DNA from: Methyloglobulus sp.
GTDB taxonomy: Bacteria; Pseudomonadota; Gammaproteobacteria; Methylococcales; Methylomonadaceae
Assembly (NCBI GenBank): GCA_009695535.1
Contig: SHZQ01000004.1
Location: forward strand, 1 to 36,285
Reading direction: 5' to 3'
Length of the DNA stretch: 36,285 nucleotides
Positions 31,935 to 36,285 of this stretch are shown piece by piece. The position numbers and the translations under genes are program-made. Every line of letters begins with the position of its first letter. Position 1 is the stretch's first letter. The notes beneath the pieces were generated by a model. It saw only the letters and a list, made by a program, of their open reading frames with translations, made no database searches and had not been told where the DNA came from.

Positions 31935-32720
31935 TCAATCAAGTTGTCTCACCAAACGAAACCCTAAATCGTGCGTACGAGTTACCGACAATGCGCTAAA
32001 ACGCACAGCTGAACGCAGATTAGTGGCTTTGCCAATATAACTGCCTCCGCGATAGCTACGGTATTTTCCGGTTTCTGGTCCAGCAGGATTATTTGCTGGG
32101 CTGCTACCGTAATACCTGCCATCGTACCAATCTTGCACCCATTCCCAAACGTTACCGTGCATATCGTATAAGCCCCAGTCGTTAGGTTGTTTTTGTGCCA
32201 CTTCATGTGGGCTGCCTTTGTAACCTAAATTGCCAAACCAGGCGTAATCTGCCAGGGATTTTGGATTATCACCATAGCAATAATCATCATCGCTACCCGC
32301 TCTTGCTGCGTATTCCCACTCCGCTTCGGTCGGCAAACGGAAATACTTGCCGCCGTCTTTAGCATTCAGCTTTTCGATAAATTCTTGTGCATCATTCCAG
32401 CTTACCCTGTTAACTGGCTTGTCTTCGACTTTGTTTTTGCTCGGATTGTTACCCATAACATCTTCCCATTGTTTTTGTGTCACCTCAGTTTCGCCCATGT
32501 AAAAAGACTTTTCTATGCACACGCGATGACTAGGTGTTTCGCCCATGGTTCTATCGGTTGCCGGCTCGTCATTACCCATTTGAAAGCAGCCGGATTGAAT
32601 GAAGATAAGTTTAATGCCTGCGAAATTCTTACTGTCTACTGCGTTTGCTGAAGAAAAATAAAAAAGGCTCGCAAATAGAGTGATAAGAACGGGGCTTAGT
32701 GCTTTATGCTCAGTTTTCAT
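31935..32720 (-). CDS. Secreted formylglycine-generating-enzyme (SUMF1) family protein
   Basis: Signal peptide; FRLPTEAEWEYAARAG, GLYDMHGNVWEWVQDWYDG, YRGGSY, LGFRLVR. Confidence 0.92.
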   Translation of the reverse strand: MKTEHKALSPVLITLFASLFYFSSANAVDSKNFAGIKLIFIQSGCFQMGNDEPATDRTMGETPSHRVCIEKSFYMGETEVTQKQWEDVMGNNPSKNKVEDKPVNRVSWNDAQEFIEKLNAKDGGKYFRLPTEAEWEYAARAGSDDDYCYGDNPKSLADYAWFGNLGYKGSPHEVAQKQPNDWGLYDMHGNVWEWVQDWYDGRYYGSSPANNPAGPETGKYRSYRGGSYIGKATNLRSAVRFSALSVTRTHDLGFRLVRQLD

Positions 32721-32837
32721 AATACGTATCCTTATCGTTGAATGAATTAGGGTGATAATGGCTTTGTTGTGTTATGGCAAATAACGCAACACATCGTGTT
32801 TTTTCGATGAAGATTAATCAAATATACTCATTGATGC

Positions 32838-32934
32838 AGTCTTTTAATGTTTAAACCGTTCGTGCTGAGCTTGTCGAAGCACATAAGCCTTTCGACAGGC
32901 TCAAGGCGAACGGTAGTTAAAACATTAGAAGACA
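32838..32934. repeat. Extended palindromic REP-like element
   Basis: Core ccgttcgtgctgagcttgtcgaagcac...tttcgacaggctcaaggcgaacgg (32856..32913); flanks agtcttttaatgtt / aacattagaagac also complementary. Confidence 0.8.
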
Positions 32935-33093
32935 GAATTTATAACGTGACTATCTTTCGGCACGGCTAATTAGTCAACCCTGAAAACCGCATCATCCAAT
33001 TGAATCATATAACTATTTGTCAACATAAGGCACAACCAAGCGACCGGAAATGATAAAATAAGCCCTTGTTTCTCGGTCGATAAGGATCAAAAC

Positions 33094-33413
33094 ATGTTAA
33101 TGCCCTCAAGCACAGGCCACCAGACCAACTTCTTGGGTACCGACCTGTTGCTGCAACTCGATCCCCATGACCTGCTGCTGCGCTTGGCGTAGGTGATCCC
33201 TGGCCGGAATTGGACAGCGCCTTCGCACAGCACTACACCCAAGGCCAAGGCAGGCCGTCCAAGCCCATCCGCCTGATGGTGGGGCTGCTGGTCCTGAAAC
33301 AGTGGGACAACCTCAGTGACAAGCAGGTGGTGCTGCACTGCAAGCGCAACCCTTACTACCAGGCCTTTTGCGGGTGCACCGAAGTCAGCAACAAACTGCC
33401 GTGCGACAGCACC
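33094..33413 (+). mobile_element. IS5-family-like transposase remnant (N-terminal part only, frameshifted)
   Basis: Frame 1 LGTDLLLQLDPHDLLLRLA* (33094..33192), then frame 2 WPELDSAFAQHYTQGQGRPSKPIRLMVGLLVLKQWDNLSDKQVVLHCKRNPYYQAFCGCTEVSNKLPCDST. Confidence 0.8.
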
Positions 33414-33682
33414 ATGATATGCGCGGCATCATGCGGGAAAACTAAGATGTCCCCGCCTTGCAAACGAGCGGGAGTCTGTGAATCCGGCAGGTGCAGCCAA
33501 CATTCACCATGACAAATGATATGGAAATTGACATTGCCCGTACCCGACGCATCAAGAGCCCAGGAATCATACAACTGACCACGGTAAAAAACCTCGGCAC
33601 GGAAGCTGATGCGTCTTAGAATTTCGTTCAGAGCTTACTTAGCATCCGGTGAGAAGACTTTTTCTTTAGTAGGTGATGCCAT
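33413..33682 (-). pseudogene. Truncated AraC-family regulator N-terminal cupin domain
   Basis: MASPTKEKVFSPDAK*ALNEILRRISFRAEVFYRGQLYDSWALDASGTGNVNFHIICHGECWLHLPDSQTPARLQGGDILVFPHDAAHIM; internal TAA, cut at the IS remnant border. Confidence 0.75.
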
Positions 33683-33777
33683 CGCAAAATATCTCTGAAG
33701 TTAAATGGGTAAGTGTATGAGATTATTAGAAAGACAAAAGAATAGATTCTGGTAGTTGCTCCCTCTTAAGAAACACA

Positions 33778-34281
33778 TTACCCAGCACAACAACGCTTAA
33801 ATTTTTTGCCACTGCCGCATGAGCAAGGCGCATTCTTGCCTTGATTGGATTGTTGGATGATTTTGCCGACTTTCTTGACTACACCATCCACATAAAACCA
33901 ACGTCCATTGGTTTTAGCGAATCGACTGACTTCATGTAGTCTATAGGCTTCACCATTGTTCAAGTAGAACGCCTTGAATTCGACTATCCCTTTACTATCG
34001 CCGCTTTCACCCTTTTTAGTGTCGATGATTTCTAGCCGCTGCCAGTCGATATTTTCTTCTGCAAGCTGGGTTTTCTCCGGCTTTGGTCGGGTGCTGGCAT
34101 CCCAGGTATCTTGCACATATTGGGTCTTATCCAGCGCATAAGCTGTAAAGCGCGAGCGCATTAATTTTTCGGCAGTAGCCGGTAAATAGCCACCGGTATG
34201 AAAGGGTTTACAACATTGCTGGTAGTCAATGCCAGAACCGCAAGGACAATATGTTTCTGTGTTCAAAAGTAGTGCCTGCAA
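33778..34281 (-). CDS. YchJ/UPF0225 family SEC-C motif protein
   Basis: CPCGSGIDYQQCCKPFH N-terminal and CSCGSGKKFKRCC C-terminal SEC-C motifs, AEKLMRSRFTAY. Confidence 0.92.
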   Translation of the reverse strand: MQALLLNTETYCPCGSGIDYQQCCKPFHTGGYLPATAEKLMRSRFTAYALDKTQYVQDTWDASTRPKPEKTQLAEENIDWQRLEIIDTKKGESGDSKGIVEFKAFYLNNGEAYRLHEVSRFAKTNGRWFYVDGVVKKVGKIIQQSNQGKNAPCSCGSGKKFKRCCAG

Positions 34282-34578
34282 AATTAAACTGATAATCGTT
34301 AGGCTTATTTTACCTTGATCTGCATCTACACACTAAAAGCACTTAGCTGAAATATGTTGCCGCATAATTCTGAGCATTAAAGCCCCGATTTCTCGGTTGC
34401 CAAAAGAGCTATACAAGCCAGCCAAGTGTTACCGCTTGTTATTTTTATGCTCATTGAGCCTTTAGTGATTTTTTGGCATTAACTGCTGATGAGGTTTAAA
34501 AACCCTCGAATACTGCTTTAGTGGCTTTATAGCTGAAGTGAATTATTACTATTTCACATTACCAACAAAGGAGACACT

Positions 34579-34998
34579 ATGTCTGTTTTTACTACTAAAC
34601 ACACGCTTCTAATGGTTTGCATCAGCATTGCAGTCGTATTGTCCAGCCCTGCTTATGCGATCTTTGGCAAACTTTCGACTAGCCTAGTTGGCACAAGTAT
34701 CAGCGGTGTAACTCCCAGCGGCAAAGCACCTGCTAATCAGGTCAACTATCCAGCAATACCAGATCTTCTTATGGTTAACATCTCGAAAATGAATCTACCC
34801 AATGGAACGGTTGTGTCGGTTAGTATGAGTGATTGCCCTTGGTTTTGGCCAGTTGCTTATATGAATGTGATAGATGGATCCGCAAGTATCAGCACTAGCC
34901 TACCTTCCGTTTGCCAGACAGGGCGCGCATCGTCCATTACCATAAACGACCAAGGCGGTAATGTCTTGCTACGCGGTGGCAGCCCTTGGAAGATCTAA
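34579..34998 (+). CDS. Hypothetical secreted protein
   Basis: Good RBS aaaggag; signal peptide ending SSPAYA; 139 aa; followed by a hairpin. Confidence 0.7.
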   Translation: MSVFTTKHTLLMVCISIAVVLSSPAYAIFGKLSTSLVGTSISGVTPSGKAPANQVNYPAIPDLLMVNISKMNLPNGTVVSVSMSDCPWFWPVAYMNVIDGSASISTSLPSVCQTGRASSITINDQGGNVLLRGGSPWKI

Positions 34999-35016
34999 CA
35001 AATAATGACATTATCA

Positions 35017-35042
35017 CGTCAATAGGGTCGCCTCTATTGACG
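35017..35042 (+). terminator. Hairpin downstream of the 34579 gene
   Basis: cgtcaatag/ctattgacg 9-bp stem, 8-nt loop; no U tract. Confidence 0.45.
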
Positions 35043-35081
35043 CTTCCTGACGTAAAGAACACTGTGAGTTCGACCAAAGAA

Positions 35082-36104
35082 TCAAGCACTCAAAAACATC
35101 GCATCGCCATAACTGAAAAACCGATAAGACTGGCTAATAGCATGCTGATAAGAGTTCATCACAGACTGATAGCCAGCAAACGCTGCAACTAACATTAATA
35201 AGGTAGATTCTGACAGATGGAAATTGGTCAGCATGGCATCAACGGATTTAAATTGATAACCTGGGGTGATAAACAGATCGGTATCACCAAAGCTGAACTC
35301 AAGTTGCCCAGTTTTAGATGCTGATTCCAATGCCCTAACTGCCGTCGTGCCGATGGCGATCACCCGCCCACCCCTGGCTCTAGCTAGACTTACTGCATTC
35401 ACAACATCTGTCGATACGCTAAAGTATTCTTTGTGCATAATGTGTTGCGACAAGTCCTCTATTCTAACGGGCTGAAATGTTCCGCTACCCACATGTAAGG
35501 TCACAAAAGCCGTTGCTATGCCTTTAGCTTTGATTTTTTCCATCATCGCCATATCAAAATGCAAGCTGGCAGTCGGTGCGGCTACTGCACCTAAATGTTT
35601 AGCAAATACGCTTTGATAGCGACTAACATCGGCTTCATCATCAGCGCGGCTTATGTAAGGCGGCAAGGGGATGTGGCCGATCTGCTCTAAAATCTCCAAC
35701 AATGACTTATCACCTTTAAATTCAAGCTGAAATAAATCCTCTGCCCTACCCTGTACTTCACAACTATTACCGCTATCCAACTTAATTACCGCGCCTTCTT
35801 TTGGCGATTTGCTGGCTCTGACATGAGCTATCGCGTGATGGTCATCCAATATTCGTTCGATCAGGATTTCAACTTTACCCCCAGTGGTCTTAGCACCGAA
35901 TAAACGCGCAGGAATCACTTTAGTATCGTTAAAAACCAACAGGTCACGCTCATCAATTAAATCAATAAAATCGGTAAATTGCTTGTCGGCAAACTGTCCT
36001 GTGTGTTTATTCAAGCATAATAAACGGCTGTCATGACGTTCTGACAAAGGTGATTGGGCAATTAATTCTTCGGGCAGTTGATAGCTAAAATCAGATTTCT
36101 TCAT
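35082..36104 (-). CDS. queA: S-adenosylmethionine:tRNA ribosyltransferase-isomerase
   Basis: MKKSDFSYQLPEELIAQSPLSERHDSRLL, VGSGTFQPVRIEDL, LTNFHLSESTLLMLVAAFAG. Confidence 0.98.
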   Translation of the reverse strand: MKKSDFSYQLPEELIAQSPLSERHDSRLLCLNKHTGQFADKQFTDFIDLIDERDLLVFNDTKVIPARLFGAKTTGGKVEILIERILDDHHAIAHVRASKSPKEGAVIKLDSGNSCEVQGRAEDLFQLEFKGDKSLLEILEQIGHIPLPPYISRADDEADVSRYQSVFAKHLGAVAAPTASLHFDMAMMEKIKAKGIATAFVTLHVGSGTFQPVRIEDLSQHIMHKEYFSVSTDVVNAVSLARARGGRVIAIGTTAVRALESASKTGQLEFSFGDTDLFITPGYQFKSVDAMLTNFHLSESTLLMLVAAFAGYQSVMNSYQHAISQSYRFFSYGDAMFLSA

Positions 36105-36193
36105 GGAGGAAGATATTATCAGGATACATCTAGCAAATACACACAAAATGGACTGGCGTTTTTAAGCAAGTGTACCTATAATGTGCGTTCTTT

Positions 36194-36280
36194 GCCGGGA
36201 TGGCGGAACTGGTAGACGCGCCGGATTCAAAATCCGGTTGGGGTGACTCAGTGCCGGTTCGATTCCGGCTCTCGGTACCA
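36194..36280 (+). tRNA. tRNA-Leu (anticodon CAA)
   Basis: 87-nt class II tRNA: gccggga acceptor, ccgga-ttCAAaa-tccgg anticodon arm, ggttcgattcc T arm, encoded CCA. Confidence 0.95.
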
Positions 36281-36285
36281 AACAT

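Noticed and set aside
34986-35192. 68-aa ORF downstream of the 34579 gene
   Set aside because: Runs through a hairpin and into the antisense queA 3' end; no RBS or domain.

Overview
Mostly core chromosome of a gammaproteobacterium. The gene content looks Methylococcales/methanotroph-like, which is an inference from recall only. Confidently recognised genes: complete F-type ATP synthase operon (atpIBEFHAGDC) followed by a terminator and glmU-glmS; pyrE; a dynamin-like GTPase; a POT transporter; NhaD-type antiporter; ampD; pyrF; mltB-like lytic transglycosylase; nadC; flavin reductase; SIS-domain isomerase; rsmI; RNase P RNA (rnpB); YchJ/SEC-C protein; queA; and a tRNA-Leu(CAA) at the right edge. 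The accessory material is more interesting. (1) A chimeric ORF reads as the N-terminal TPR part of LpoA joined in frame to the C-terminal end of YraN, at the normal rsmI|lpoA-yraN-diaA locus. (2) A tightly coupled two-gene module pairs a multi-TM coiled-coil protein with an SPFH-like coiled-coil protein. (3) A Q/N-rich lipoprotein gene is interrupted by a homopolymer frameshift. (4) An unlisted 45-codon GTG-start membrane ORF overlaps nadC by ATGA. (5) A composite intergenic repeat carries a nested ~46-nt double-hairpin insert. (6) An IS5-like transposase remnant abuts a truncated AraC-type regulator. All functional names come from reading the translations; no database search was possible.
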